A stretch of DNA of 64,000 bases from Candidatus Scalindua sp. (lineage in GTDB: Bacteria > Planctomycetota > Brocadiia > Brocadiales > Scalinduaceae): positions 95,873-159,872 of the forward strand of contig JASMMK010000012.1 of assembly GCA_030748215.1 (NCBI GenBank), written 5' to 3'. The notes below the pieces were generated by a model. It did no database searches. It saw nothing but the letters and a program-made list of their open reading frames with translations, and had not been told where the DNA came from. The position numbers and the translations under genes are program-made. This document shows positions 1 to 8,517 of the stretch, piece by piece. Position 1 is the first letter of the stretch. Every line of letters begins with the position of its first letter.

Positions 1-257
1 AGGGCAAAGGCTTTTACGTCATCCGCATTCAGGTCTTCATCCTCAACAAAGAATTCATCCTGAAACATCCACCAATTCTTGCTGGTATCCTCTTCTGCCA
101 TTACTTTTACCGGGTCACTGCTCTGCAGTTCTAATAACTTCATATATTTAGATTTGGACAGCGAGCTTTTGCTGAATTTTTTTTCGGTGGTGAATTGATA
201 TTTCATGGAAACAATACCAATCTCAAGAAACTCAGCTTTTTTATCTCTTTTTAACAT
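1..257 (-). CDS. hypothetical protein, 3' part missing (runs off left edge)
   Basis: About 85 codons are visible from an ATG at 257, and the reading frame is still open at base 1. A GGAG sits about 9 bases ahead of the ATG and supports this start. The N-terminus is lysine-rich, followed by a region with KYMKLLEL, a tryptophan pair (NWWMF) and a very acidic stretch (EDEDLNADD). There is no signal peptide or membrane segment. I do not recognise the family. It lies upstream of, and on the same strand as nothing else visible, so context gives no function. Confidence 0.6.
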   Translation of the reverse strand, partial: MLKRDKKAEFLEIGIVSMKYQFTTEKKFSKSSLSKSKYMKLLELQSSDPVKVMAEEDTSKNWWMFQDEFFVEDEDLNADDVKAFA

Positions 258-416
258 ATAGGTAAACTCCGGACTTCCTTATAGAAGAAATAATTAAGAT
301 GGCAACAGTACGATAAACACGATGAGAAACATACCATTTTCATCGTAGAATTTCTAGTCGTAAATTTTTGTATGAGTTGGTAGGGGAGTAAATTATGGTG
401 AAATGTGTATCAGGGT

Positions 417-821
417 TTAACAGCATTTCTTCAGGATCTTTATCTTTTCAATAAATTCTTTATGATCGACAGGCTTAACAAAATAACCGTTAGCTCCATT
501 CTTATACGCTTCATTAATCGTCTCCTGGTCAGATGTTGCTGAAAAGATGATCACAGGGATTTTACTATACCTTGAATTCTTTTTTAAAAACTTAAGAATA
601 TCTATTCCACCAATTTTTGCCAATTTAAGGTCTATTACAATTAGCCTGATTCTGTTTTCTATCTGATCCTCAATACTACATCCCTCGAAATAATCGATAG
701 CTTCCATGCCGTTACTTAATAAGATGCTGTTGCTTTCAGTGTCACCGTCCCCAATGGCTTCTGCGATCAATTCTGCATGGTCCGGGTTGTCTTCAATAAG
801 TACAATTTTTTTTTCTTTCAA
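417..821 (-). CDS. single-domain response regulator (Rcp1-type REC protein)
   Basis: The 134-residue protein is one receiver domain with no output domain. The acidic pocket is E10-D11, the predicted phospho-acceptor is D64 in VIDLKL, the switch Ser/Thr is in FSAT (residues 93-96), and the conserved Lys is K116 in FVKPVD. The spacing and the long loop before D64 resemble Rcp1-like regulators that pair with PAS or phytochrome-type sensor kinases. The only start codon ahead of the first strand is a TTG. The gene lies 65 bases downstream of the bacteriohemerythrin gene on the same strand and may be co-transcribed with it. A partner kinase is not adjacent. The fold is certain, the partner unknown. 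Confidence 0.9.
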   Translation of the reverse strand: MKEKKIVLIEDNPDHAELIAEAIGDGDTESNSILLSNGMEAIDYFEGCSIEDQIENRIRLIVIDLKLAKIGGIDILKFLKKNSRYSKIPVIIFSATSDQETINEAYKNGANGYFVKPVDHKEFIEKIKILKKCC

Positions 822-886
822 TGTTTGCTATGTTTTATTCAAAGAATACGTAAGCAGATTTTTATAATATAAACCTGCTTTAGATT

Positions 887-1288
887 TTATTTGAGTCCGT
901 TTTTCCTGAAGCAGTCAGAATATTCTTTATCAGTCTTTTGGATGTGGGTGACCAGCCACTTCTTCAGGTATTCAAGTATTTCGCTTGCAACATTATAATC
1001 ACCGTTGATGACTCTGCTTTGATAAGAGAGCGTTCTCAAGGAGAAACCGAGGTGTTCTTCTCTGTGGTATTGATACATCGGATAATTAAACTTTACCATA
1101 TACGCCTCTTCATTCTTAAAATGCTCATGTGCGTATTTCATCATTTCATTTAATATTTCAGATATTTCTTCCGAATTGTCGCGGTGTTGCTTTGCAACAA
1201 TAACCTTGTTTATAATGTCAACGAGCTTCTTGTGTTCTTCATCAATTATTGACACTCCGACACTATATTTGCCTTCCCATTCAATCAT
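887..1288 (-). CDS. bacteriohemerythrin
   Basis: This 133-residue protein carries the full non-haem di-iron ligand set of the hemerythrin family: H19 (DEEHK), H56 and E60 (HFKNEE), H75 and H79 (YHREEH), H115 and D120 (THIQKTD). Its length is that of a stand-alone bacteriohemerythrin, which binds O2 and in anaerobes or microaerophiles is thought to buffer, deliver or sense it. It is cytoplasmic, with no signal peptide. A PAS-LuxR regulator gene lies upstream and a receiver protein downstream. A predicted promoter (1504-1531) with three upstream GTACGTA boxes suggests activation by a FixJ/LuxR-type regulator, with a leader of about 200 bases. Confidence 0.93.
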   Translation of the reverse strand: MIEWEGKYSVGVSIIDEEHKKLVDIINKVIVAKQHRDNSEEISEILNEMMKYAHEHFKNEEAYMVKFNYPMYQYHREEHLGFSLRTLSYQSRVINGDYNVASEILEYLKKWLVTHIQKTDKEYSDCFRKNGLK

Positions 1289-1503
1289 TTTATCAATTAA
1301 GATTTTTCACGATTTGTCAGTATAGACTTTGCCTTTGAAACACAATACATAGTAGACAGAAATAAAAAACTACCAAAACAAGCAGATAGAAAAAAATCTA
1401 TTATCATTTGTTTTTAGGTTACATGCGTACTGTTTTGAAATGATCATTTCTGATGACCACAAATACATTCTAGTCAGTAATGGCTAGAAATTATAAATCG
1501 TTT

Positions 1504-1531
1504 AGAATATCTAATGTTGAGCGAAAGTCAA
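1504..1531 (-). promoter_or_regulatory. predicted sigma70 promoter for the bacteriohemerythrin operon
   Basis: On the minus strand there is a -35 TTGACT (plus 1526-1531), a 16-base spacer and a -10 TATTCT (plus 1504-1509). The start point would be near 1497, leaving about 208 bases of leader before the ATG at 1288. I see no ORF or clear hairpin in that leader. Confidence 0.45.
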
Positions 1532-1541
1532 CATGGTACAA

Positions 1542-1573
1542 GTACGTATGATATACGTACGTATTGTACGTAG
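1542..1573. promoter_or_regulatory. cluster of three GTACGTA boxes, FixJ/LuxR-type operator candidate
   Basis: GTACGTAT occurs at 1542-1549 and 1557-1564, and GTACGTAG at 1566-1573. Relative to the predicted start point these are centred near -48, -63 and -72, a usual activator arrangement. The last box matches the GTAMGTAG consensus described for FixJ. The core TACGTA is palindromic, so box orientation is not fixed. The upstream gene encodes a protein with a FixJ-like HTH, the obvious candidate ligand. Confidence 0.4.
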
Positions 1574-1596
1574 TAATATATAGTTGGGTTATTTGG

Positions 1597-2876
1597 CTAA
1601 AGTGTTTTCAGGAAAGATGATAGGTTGAGATCCTTTTTGACTATACCTAATTTTTTTCTAATTTTGATGCGGTGTGTTTCTACTGTTCTGAGTGAGATAT
1701 TTAAGAGACCGGCGATCTCTTTGCTTGTAAGCCCGTTTTTTATCATGTCGCAAACCTCAACCTCTCTGGAAGTTAATCTGGCTCCCTTTTCGGTCAGCTT
1801 TGTACCAAATGAGGATGTTAACTCTTGTATGTTTTCTTGTAGCAGTCGTACATACATGCGTGATTCCCCGGTTAGTCTAAGTTTTTGTATTATAGGCAAC
1901 AGCAGATTTTCTACATTGGAGATTACATTGTCTTTTATCTGTTTCTTTTCAATCTCGATCTGTCCAAGAATTTCATTAAGGGCTATATTCTTTTGCTCTA
2001 AAGCCTCTTTCTGCTCCTGTAATATTTTCTCTGCCTTCTTCCTCTCGGTGATGTCCGTTGAAATTCCACATATCCCATAAGCAATTCCATTCGAATCAAA
2101 AAGTGGAAATTTTATTGAGATATACGTGTGTGGTTCGTCATCTTGAAGAGCGACTTCCTCTATTTCCAACGGTGCCTGGGTTCTGATTACCTTTCGATCG
2201 TTGGCCTGAAACGCATCAGCCATTTCTTTAGGAAAGATATCATAATCGGTCATGCCTATTATTTCCTCTTTAGTAATATGAAACAGGTTCAGGTACTGAC
2301 GGTTCGCGAAGATGTATTTACCCTGAGTGTCTTTAAGATAAATAACAGACGTGGTATTATCAAGAATGTATTGCATCTGCTCTTTTTTTGGCTCAGCGCA
2401 TCCTCTACACGTTTTCGCCCGGTGATGTCTCTGAAGATACCCTGAACCACTTTTTTGCCACCCCACTCTATAACACTTGCACTAATTTCCACAGGAATCT
2501 TCTGCCCGTCTTTACAACACACAACGACCTCTTCCGAAATTCCATTTTCTCCTTGAACATGTTCACTAAAAATCTTGTCGTAATCTTCAGCTTCATTTTC
2601 CGGATGGAGTTGTCTCTGGTGCATACCTACGATCTCTTCAGCAGGCATATTCATCATTTCTTCAGCCCGTCTGTTTACATCAAGTATAATTCCTGTTTCG
2701 GCATCCGCTATGAAAATAGCGTCGTTTGCAGTTTCTATTAATTTTCTGTATTTCCCCTCAGATTCAGACAGCGCATTCTCTACATGTTTAAGTTCGGAAA
2801 TTTGGTTTTCCAGAGAGTCGCGAAGCTCCTTTATCTCGATTACAAGCCGTTCTTTTGTCTTTTTACTATCTTTCAT
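1597..2876 (-). CDS. PAS-PAS-LuxR transcriptional regulator, split by a -1 frameshift at an A7 run
   Basis: Two overlapping frames (2876 to about 2380, then about 2388 to 1597) encode one 426-residue protein. Its parts are an N-terminal coiled coil (1-45), a first PAS domain with PAC motif (about 45-155), a second PAS domain (about 170-280, SVIYLKD to FPLFDSNG), a second coiled coil (about 280-345) and a C-terminal LuxR/FixJ HTH (about 360-426: LTSREVEV, LTSKEIAGLL, TVETHR). The break is at CAA AAA AAG in the first frame (plus 2383-2389 is T7). Slipping back one base restores a natural sequence. There is no REC domain, so sensing is probably by the PAS domains. It is either a sequencing error, a mutation or programmed frameshifting. 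Confidence 0.8.
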
Positions 2877-3044
2877 TTTACTCTGTATTGTGTGTGGTTT
2901 CTTTGATTAAGATTATTATAAAAGAGGGGGGTTGTTTTGCAATGCAAAAGATTACTTACAGTTGAAGCGTAGAGGACACGTAAAAGAAAATATAGACACA
3001 GATATTTTCATAGATAAAAACAGATGTTAATGTTGAGATGAGAA

Positions 3045-3272
3045 ATGCAAGGAAGTTGTGTCTGGCAAACATCTCTTAACTTTCATTTTGGTGATGCCGA
3101 TAGCATGAAACTACTTAAGACGAAGGAGGCGTGCAGAATGATGCAGGTAAGTGCCGGTTTTTTAATGAAGCTCGTAAGAGAGAAAAAACTTAAGAGTTAT
3201 AAACTCGGCAGGCTTCGGCGTTTCTCTTTTCAGGATGTCCTTAATTATTTAACCGAAAATATTGAAAAATAA
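3045..3272 (+). CDS. small HTH DNA-binding protein, excisionase/MerR-like (HTH_17)
   Basis: The 75-residue frame ends in a typical excisionase-family helix-turn-helix of about 50 residues: LLKTKEACRMMQVS, LMKLVREKKL, YKLGRLRRF and DVLNYL. The first 20 residues are not conserved in such proteins, and an internal ATG at 3105 would give exactly the domain (55 residues). Neither start has a strong ribosome site. It sits 27 bases before the ExeA-like ATPase gene, so the two are probably co-transcribed. Such proteins act as DNA-binding adaptors in excision or regulation. No integrase is nearby, so regulation is the likelier role. Confidence 0.75.
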   Translation: MQGSCVWQTSLNFHFGDADSMKLLKTKEACRMMQVSAGFLMKLVREKKLKSYKLGRLRRFSFQDVLNYLTENIEK

Positions 3273-3299
3273 GAACAATCTTTTAATGAGGAAAAAATC

Positions 3300-4735
3300 A
3301 TGTATTACGAATATTGGAATTTGAAAAAGTCGCCTTTTGATAATGTTCCCGATCCGACAATGTATGCGGCCTGTCATACTTCTATGGAGAGTGCCATTGC
3401 TGAGACACAGTTTGCCATAGAGGAGGGAGAGGACTGCCTGTCTGTGATAGTTAGAGATGTGGGATTGGGTAAGACGATGTCTATCCGCATTGTCATAGAT
3501 TCACTTGGCAGTGAAAAATATAAGATTGCGTTAGTAACCAATCCCAGTACTACATTTGTACAAATATTGAGGGAGATCATAGGCCAGATAACAGGTAAGA
3601 CATGTGAGGAAAGAAAAAAGGATGACCTGCTGGAGATATTTAACAGGCTTCTATTTGAGACCAGTGATGAGGGCAAGAAGGTTCTCATTTTCATAGACGA
3701 AGCGAATGTGATGTCGCCTAAAAAACTTGAAGATTTAAGGCTTTTAACAAATATGCAGGAGGACAGCAGGAATCTATTCACCATGGTGCTTGTGGGCCAG
3801 ATGGAACTGGCAAAGAGGTTGGAGCATCCGAAGAAAGCCAACTTTTTCCAGAGAATCGGGACTTATTGCCGGATAGAAAAGATACCAACAGAGGAGCAGT
3901 TAAAACATATGTCGAGACTCGTCTGCAGCGTGCAGGTGGATCAGGGAAGATATTTACAGAGGATTCCTTCAGTGTAATGTGGGAATGCTCGGAACATGGA
4001 GTGCCCCGCCTGATCAATAAAATATGCAAGCTGTCTTTAAAGGCAGGAGAGACTAATGAACTGACGGAAATAGACGGTGAAATAATACGGCAGATCGGGG
4101 ATCGTTTCAAGAAGATAGCACGGCCTGCCGGAGCAAAGAGAAGGCAAAGAAAACGGCATGAGAATGAAACCACTCCTGAGCCTGCAATTGAATTTCAATG
4201 GAGCTCGAAAACAGGCTCTGAGGGTCAAGGTGAGAAATCAGTTGAGCTGCTTGGTGCAAATGAGTCAGAACAGGGACCGGTATTGTGCTTGCAGAGTGAT
4301 GGAGAGAATGCACAATTACATGGGGCAGAAACGTCCGAGGACAAGGAGATGTCGGAATGCACAAAAGAAGCTACAGAAAAGGAGTCTTCTATTCTTAACG
4401 GGATGGCACAGAAAATCGGAATGTTTCCGGAAGGGGTTCGTTTTGCAGATGAGCAGGCAGCCCCTGACGATACTGCTGCCGCTGATGATGGTGAGGAGGA
4501 AGAAGAACATGATGAAGTAGATATTGGAGGCCGCAGGTTTCAGTTAGATATCTCTTCCCACCTTATTGAGGAGGCAAGGGGTTCAGACCAGGATCAGTGT
4601 AACAAACTGGCCGGTACAATAGCCGCTCAGGCGCTTAGGAATAATAGCGAATTAACAAAGGTGGCCGCTTCGGCAGATCCTGTTCCTATATGGAATGAAA
4701 TAAAAAAGTTTGTGCTTTGCAAGATTAGTAGATGA
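3300..4735 (+). pseudogene. ExeA/GspA-like AAA ATPase, frameshifted
   Basis: The frame from 3300 encodes the N-terminal ATPase core of an ExeA/GspA-type secretion ATPase: the YYEYWNLKKSPFDNVPDP opening, a Walker A region RDVGLGKT, Walker B LIFIDEAN and a sensor region LVGQMELAKRL. Near 3893-3903 the homology moves back one base into a second frame (TYVETRLQRAGG, FTED, HGVPRLINKICKLSL), which runs to 4735. The joined protein would be 478 residues. The tail (about 290-400) is acidic and low in complexity. The first Walker A glycine is Arg, which would weaken ATP binding. Frameshift plus P-loop change suggest a decaying gene, although a single-base assembly error is possible. ExeA proteins help assemble secretin or pilus machines. 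Confidence 0.75.
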
Positions 4736-4804
4736 GTACAAAGATAAGAGAGTATAGTATAGTGATAAATTCCTACTTCTTACCAATTCTTAAAGAGTTA
4801 ACTG

Positions 4805-5713
4805 ATGCAGAAAAAGAACCTGGCCCGATGGTGGTTTTTAAAAGGGTGTCGGTATGACAGTATCGGGTCAAAACGCGATAAAACGATAGCCGCCTACAGG
4901 AAAAGTATAAAATATGATGATAAGCTTACCGATGCTTATGTGAACCTGGGATTTATCTATCTTGCAGGAAAAGATTATGAGCGTGCCGCAAAATGTTTCC
5001 AGGAAGTAGTTCAACTTGAACCAAAAAATCCTGAAGCATTCAATAACCTGGGATATGTGTATGAGGGTATGGCGCGATTTGGATGTGCCAGGCAGGCCTA
5101 CAGGCAGGCATCCGAACTTGATCCACGAAATGTTGAGACCATGCTTAATTTCGCTAAAGTTCTGGAGTTGGAAGGGAACTATCACGGTGCCGTCAAGCAG
5201 TATAACAAGGCAATCAGACAGGATCCTGATAATATTTTACCTCGTTTCTGTCTTGCAGTACTATATGACAATTATGATATGTTTGATGAAGCGCTGGAAG
5301 AATACAAGGGTGTCCTTGACAGAGACCCCGGTCATTTAAAGGCACTATTGAATACTGGCAATCTGTATGTACAGCTCGGTGAGAATGATCAGGCCATAAA
5401 ACTTTTTAAAAAAGTGATAGCACTGGAGCCCGATAATGTGGATGCATGTAATCATCTGGGTTCGGCTTATAAGAGTGTTGAGGATTATGCTGAAGCGTCA
5501 GCGGCCTTCAAAAGGGTGCTTTCGCTTAATCCGTTTAAGGAGGAGGTGCATATGGCACTTGCAGAGACTCAATATTTACAATATTGTTCAAAGTTTAATG
5601 GAGTTAAAAAAGAGGAAGTCAGGCAGCGGCTTGATTACCTGTTGGCCATCAACCCGGATAACGAGAAGGGGAAGCAACTCCTCAAGGAGTTGATAGAAAG
5701 CGATAGAGCATAG
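4805..5713 (+). CDS. TPR repeat protein
   Basis: This 302-residue protein is almost entirely tetratricopeptide repeats, about seven in tandem. The consensus is visible in AYVNLGFIYLAGKDYERAAKCF, AFNNLGYVYEGMARFGCA, ALLNTGNLYVQLGENDQA and ACNHLGSAYKSVEDYAEA (each quoted in part). There is no signal peptide or membrane helix, so it is probably a cytoplasmic scaffold. It starts 69 bases after the ExeA-like gene on the same strand with AAAGAG ahead of the ATG, and may belong to the same unit. TPR proteins often accompany pilus or secretion assembly genes, but the partner is unknown. Confidence 0.88.
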   Translation: MQKKNLARWWFLKGCRYDSIGSKRDKTIAAYRKSIKYDDKLTDAYVNLGFIYLAGKDYERAAKCFQEVVQLEPKNPEAFNNLGYVYEGMARFGCARQAYRQASELDPRNVETMLNFAKVLELEGNYHGAVKQYNKAIRQDPDNILPRFCLAVLYDNYDMFDEALEEYKGVLDRDPGHLKALLNTGNLYVQLGENDQAIKLFKKVIALEPDNVDACNHLGSAYKSVEDYAEASAAFKRVLSLNPFKEEVHMALAETQYLQYCSKFNGVKKEEVRQRLDYLLAINPDNEKGKQLLKELIESDRA

Positions 5714-5728
5714 AGGGAAGAGGCGTCT

Positions 5729-6499
5729 TTATTTCAGCGGTGATAATTGAGCCGATCCTGGTGCTCTTGCCGCCAGAAGTGTACCACCAACCACTGCTAT
5801 TGGAAGTATAAAACTAGACAAGAACGGAATTGCGAAAAGAGATGTTAGTATTGCTCCAAAACCGGTACAGGCATAGATGTGACGCCACAGGAATTTGGCT
5901 CCCTGTCTAAGGCCTATACTTCTCCTGGTTTGCGGATAGCTGATGTATTGGAATGTGACAAGCAGAAAAGCGAGAATAAAGGCAAATATATTTACAACCG
6001 GTACCCAGCAAAATATTATGGCAATAACAGCGGCAATGAATGCAATTGCTGTCTTGAACAGGTCTATTCCGATAAGTTTAACATGAGCTTTCAGCGTCTT
6101 TTTTGTAACAGGCGGTAATGGGATTTCAGTAACCCTCTCTGATCTTTCAGCCAGTATGTCATTAAATGGGGAGGCCACAATACTGCTGGTAAAAATAAAT
6201 GTCAAAGCAGCAACCATCCACAATATCATTTTCCCCGACAACATGAAAAACCTGCCTATCAGACCTGCAGGATCAAAACCAAGCCTGGCAATGTTCTCCT
6301 GGAGAAGTGAAATCGCCCAATCCTGTAACTGGCTAATGCCATAGATAAAAAGTATAAACGTCAAGGCGAGTGGAAGTGCACTCCAGAATAGAAGAGATTT
6401 GTTGATAAATATCAACTTTAGAGCCCGGTATGGAAGGGAGAGCCCGAACCAGAGGGAGCGGGTTCTGGGGAAAAATATTTTAGGCGGTCTTGTATTCAT
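5729..6499 (-). CDS. CysZ/EI24-like integral membrane protein
   Basis: The 256-residue protein has about five hydrophobic segments (roughly 30-55, 85-115, 145-190 as two helices, 210-245). It also carries the family motif ASPFNDILAERSE (about 108-120), diagnostic of the EI24/CysZ family. CysZ in enterobacteria takes up sulfate for cysteine synthesis. More distant members are simply called EI24-domain proteins. Sulfur genes lie about 3 kb away, but on the other strand and in a separate unit, so a sulfate role is an inference. The gene converges with the TPR gene, with 15 bases between the stops. Confidence 0.8.
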   Translation of the reverse strand: MNTRPPKIFFPRTRSLWFGLSLPYRALKLIFINKSLLFWSALPLALTFILFIYGISQLQDWAISLLQENIARLGFDPAGLIGRFFMLSGKMILWMVAALTFIFTSSIVASPFNDILAERSERVTEIPLPPVTKKTLKAHVKLIGIDLFKTAIAFIAAVIAIIFCWVPVVNIFAFILAFLLVTFQYISYPQTRRSIGLRQGAKFLWRHIYACTGFGAILTSLFAIPFLSSFILPIAVVGGTLLAARAPGSAQLSPLK

Positions 6500-6611
6500 G
6501 ATGTTTTCGTAGATCTCTATAATATAATTGGATTGTTGCTTCGATTATATACTATTAGATCATAAAATCCTCTTTTTTAAGAAAGTTCTTTGAGCTTTAA
6601 TTTTTAAATGC

Positions 6612-7202
6612 TTACTGCTTAGCGCCGATATATTCCAGTGGGTCACAGAGGGCGATAGATTTGGAATTCCAAATTGTCTCCCAATTGAGTCTCTTGTAGG
6701 AAAGTGATTTGTGTATCCATGCCGTAGTTATATGGATGTGTGGGAGGACTTTACTTTCTTCTGATATGGCAGCTACCTCTGCAATGATATCTCCTTCGTG
6801 TACTCTTGTTCCAATAACACAGTGGCTCTGTGGAACGGTATGTCCGTATATGGTATGAAGGGTATCCCCGCTTTTGTTGTTCATGCTGTGTTTTACGTAT
6901 ATCGATTTTCCCAGAAAGTCATCGTGGATGTGAACTATATCACCAGTATACATTACAGGGATCTTTGTTCCGCTGTCAATGCGTCTGACCTGCCCTGTGT
7001 TATCTCGATAAAAGCAGAGGTCTATCCCCTCGTGAGGTGTGGGTCTGGCGCTACTGTCTGCCCACCATGCCTCCGTGTCATGAAATAGCATTCCGGGGTA
7101 GAAGATCCACTCCTTGAAGCTGTCAGCATGGAGACGGCTGTTGCTCTTTGTAAAAAAAGAGTCGAATGCTGACTTGGGTGTTGTGTTTTCGTAGGGTTTC
7201 AT
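6612..7202 (-). CDS. M23 (LytM-type) peptidase-like protein
   Basis: The motifs of the M23 zinc peptidase/LytM fold are present: HEGIDL (H-x-G-x-D), TIYGHT, V-x-EGDIIAEV and HIHIT (H-x-H). Family members cut peptidoglycan cross-links or are inactive regulators. No signal peptide is evident, which is unusual for a wall enzyme. I chose the ATG at 7202, with GAGATC upstream. A TTG at 7283 would extend the protein to 223 residues and overlap the preceding hydrolase gene by 29 bases. The gene is probably co-transcribed with that upstream MBL hydrolase. Substrate is unknown. Confidence 0.7.
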   Translation of the reverse strand: MKPYENTTPKSAFDSFFTKSNSRLHADSFKEWIFYPGMLFHDTEAWWADSSARPTPHEGIDLCFYRDNTGQVRRIDSGTKIPVMYTGDIVHIHDDFLGKSIYVKHSMNNKSGDTLHTIYGHTVPQSHCVIGTRVHEGDIIAEVAAISEESKVLPHIHITTAWIHKSLSYKRLNWETIWNSKSIALCDPLEYIGAKQ

Positions 7203-7254
7203 AAAATTGATCTCAACGGCAGGGGCGGTGATCAATGAAAAGGGAAATAGCTCA

Positions 7255-7821
7255 TTAGAAAAAAGGATTGCTGTTTTTTTCAATTCCCACCGTAGTCATA
7301 GGGCCATGGGCAGGGAACACCAGCGTCTCATCCGGCAGGGTGAAGATGCGCTGGCGGACGTGGTCGATCTGGCATTGTGAATTTTTTGGAGAGACTGTTC
7401 CCCCGATTGAACCGCACATAAGAGCATCACCGGTAAATACGCAGCCGTGTCCATAAAAAGAAATTCCGTGCGGGGTATGGCCCTGTATGGAAATGGCCTC
7501 GAATTTCAGTTTTCCAACTTCGATTATTTCGCCTCCCTGTAGTTGGTGTTTTGCACCCTTAACCTCTCCCTGTCCGGCATAGCCCTCGGTTTTATAACGG
7601 TTAACGAAATCGGGCAGGCCTTCGGTATGGTCCCAATGGCCGTGTGTAAAGAATAGAGAATTGAGCTCTATCTTCTGCTCTTGAATAAAATCATCTATCT
7701 CGGCACTGAAACCACCCGGGTCAATAAACACTCCGTTTCGTGTCTCCGGGTCTGCTACCAGGAACCCGTTGATTCCATAGCCTCCTATAGTAAAACGCCT
7801 GAATATGAAGTCGGTCATCAT
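7255..7821 (-). CDS. MBL-fold metallo-hydrolase (glyoxalase II-like)
   Basis: At 188 residues this is a compact metallo-beta-lactamase-fold enzyme. It has the first metal motif THGHWDH (H60, H62, D64, H65), a further His in QGHTPHG, the bridging Asp in FTGDAL and the last His in FPAHGP. Overall it looks like the small glyoxalase II-like hydrolases (YcbL type) that cleave thioesters such as lactoylglutathione, but the thiol substrate cannot be read from sequence. It is cytoplasmic. It is followed closely on the same strand by the M23-like gene, and a pentapeptide-repeat gene lies 39 bases upstream. Confidence 0.88.
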   Translation of the reverse strand: MMTDFIFRRFTIGGYGINGFLVADPETRNGVFIDPGGFSAEIDDFIQEQKIELNSLFFTHGHWDHTEGLPDFVNRYKTEGYAGQGEVKGAKHQLQGGEIIEVGKLKFEAISIQGHTPHGISFYGHGCVFTGDALMCGSIGGTVSPKNSQCQIDHVRQRIFTLPDETLVFPAHGPMTTVGIEKNSNPFF

Positions 7822-7860
7822 GGTGATAGGTCTCTTAGGTATAAAGTTAAATAGAATAAT

Positions 7861-8499
7861 TTACTCATGGCGAACCTCTTCCAGATTGGCTGACTGATTA
7901 ATATCGGTCTTAATCCACTTTGTATCTATAAGTCGTGCCTTATGAAATACCGCGTCGGAAAGGTTGCAGTTCTCAAAGGTGCAGCGTATAAAGGTTGCTG
8001 CCCTGAAAATCGCCCTTTGTAAGCGGCAGTTTGCAAAGTGGGTATCAATAAAAACAGAGGATGGGAAGCGAACAAAGGTGTAATCTTCATTCTCAAACCG
8101 GCAGGCTTGCCACCATGAACCGCTGAACGATATTTCACTGAAGCGGGACTCTTTGAACTTGCAGTCGTAAAAGGTGGATAGTCCAAAGGAGCTTAGTTCT
8201 CCTGTAGATTTCTCAAACCTGCATCCGGAGAAATGGCTTCCGTTAATAAAGGAGTTCTGGATCTGTAGATTTCTCCAGCTGCAGTCCTGGTAATATCCTT
8301 TATCGGAAAGAATCTGATCAACCGATACATTTTGAAAGTTAGTACTCTGAGCTCTTATAGAACGGCTACGTGCATCCTGCAGTTTTACTGACTGAACAGT
8401 GCTGTCGATCAGGCACTTGCCGGACATATCTTCCTCTTTTAAATCCCTGCCGGGAAAGGTCTCATGAATAAACACTTTTCTTTTTGAATTTTCCTGCAT
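7861..8499 (-). CDS. pentapeptide-repeat protein
   Basis: From about residue 25 to the end, the 212-residue protein is a series of A(D/N)LXX-type pentapeptides, for example FQNVS, CSWRN, FSGCRF, FYDCKF, FEN, FIRCTF and CNLSDAVF. Such repeats fold as a right-handed quadrilateral beta helix. The C-terminus (VFHKARLIDTKW) is the best conserved part. Functions in the family range from DNA mimicry to scaffolding, and nothing here singles one out. It ends 39 bases before the MBL hydrolase gene and starts 18 bases after the aldo/keto reductase stop, all on the minus strand, which suggests one transcript. Confidence 0.85.
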   Translation of the reverse strand: MQENSKRKVFIHETFPGRDLKEEDMSGKCLIDSTVQSVKLQDARSRSIRAQSTNFQNVSVDQILSDKGYYQDCSWRNLQIQNSFINGSHFSGCRFEKSTGELSSFGLSTFYDCKFKESRFSEISFSGSWWQACRFENEDYTFVRFPSSVFIDTHFANCRLQRAIFRAATFIRCTFENCNLSDAVFHKARLIDTKWIKTDINQSANLEEVRHE

Positions 8500-8517
8500 A
8501 TTTTTTTGCTTCCTGTG

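Noticed and set aside
3045..4735. excisionase-type HTH plus AAA ATPase as a mobile element
   Set aside because: No integrase, transposase, terminal repeats or attachment sites are visible. The ATPase is of the ExeA secretion type, not a transposition helper that I can show.
5729..6499. CysZ-like protein as part of the sulfur cluster
   Set aside because: It is on the opposite strand and separated from the sulfur genes by four unrelated genes, so no functional link is shown by position.
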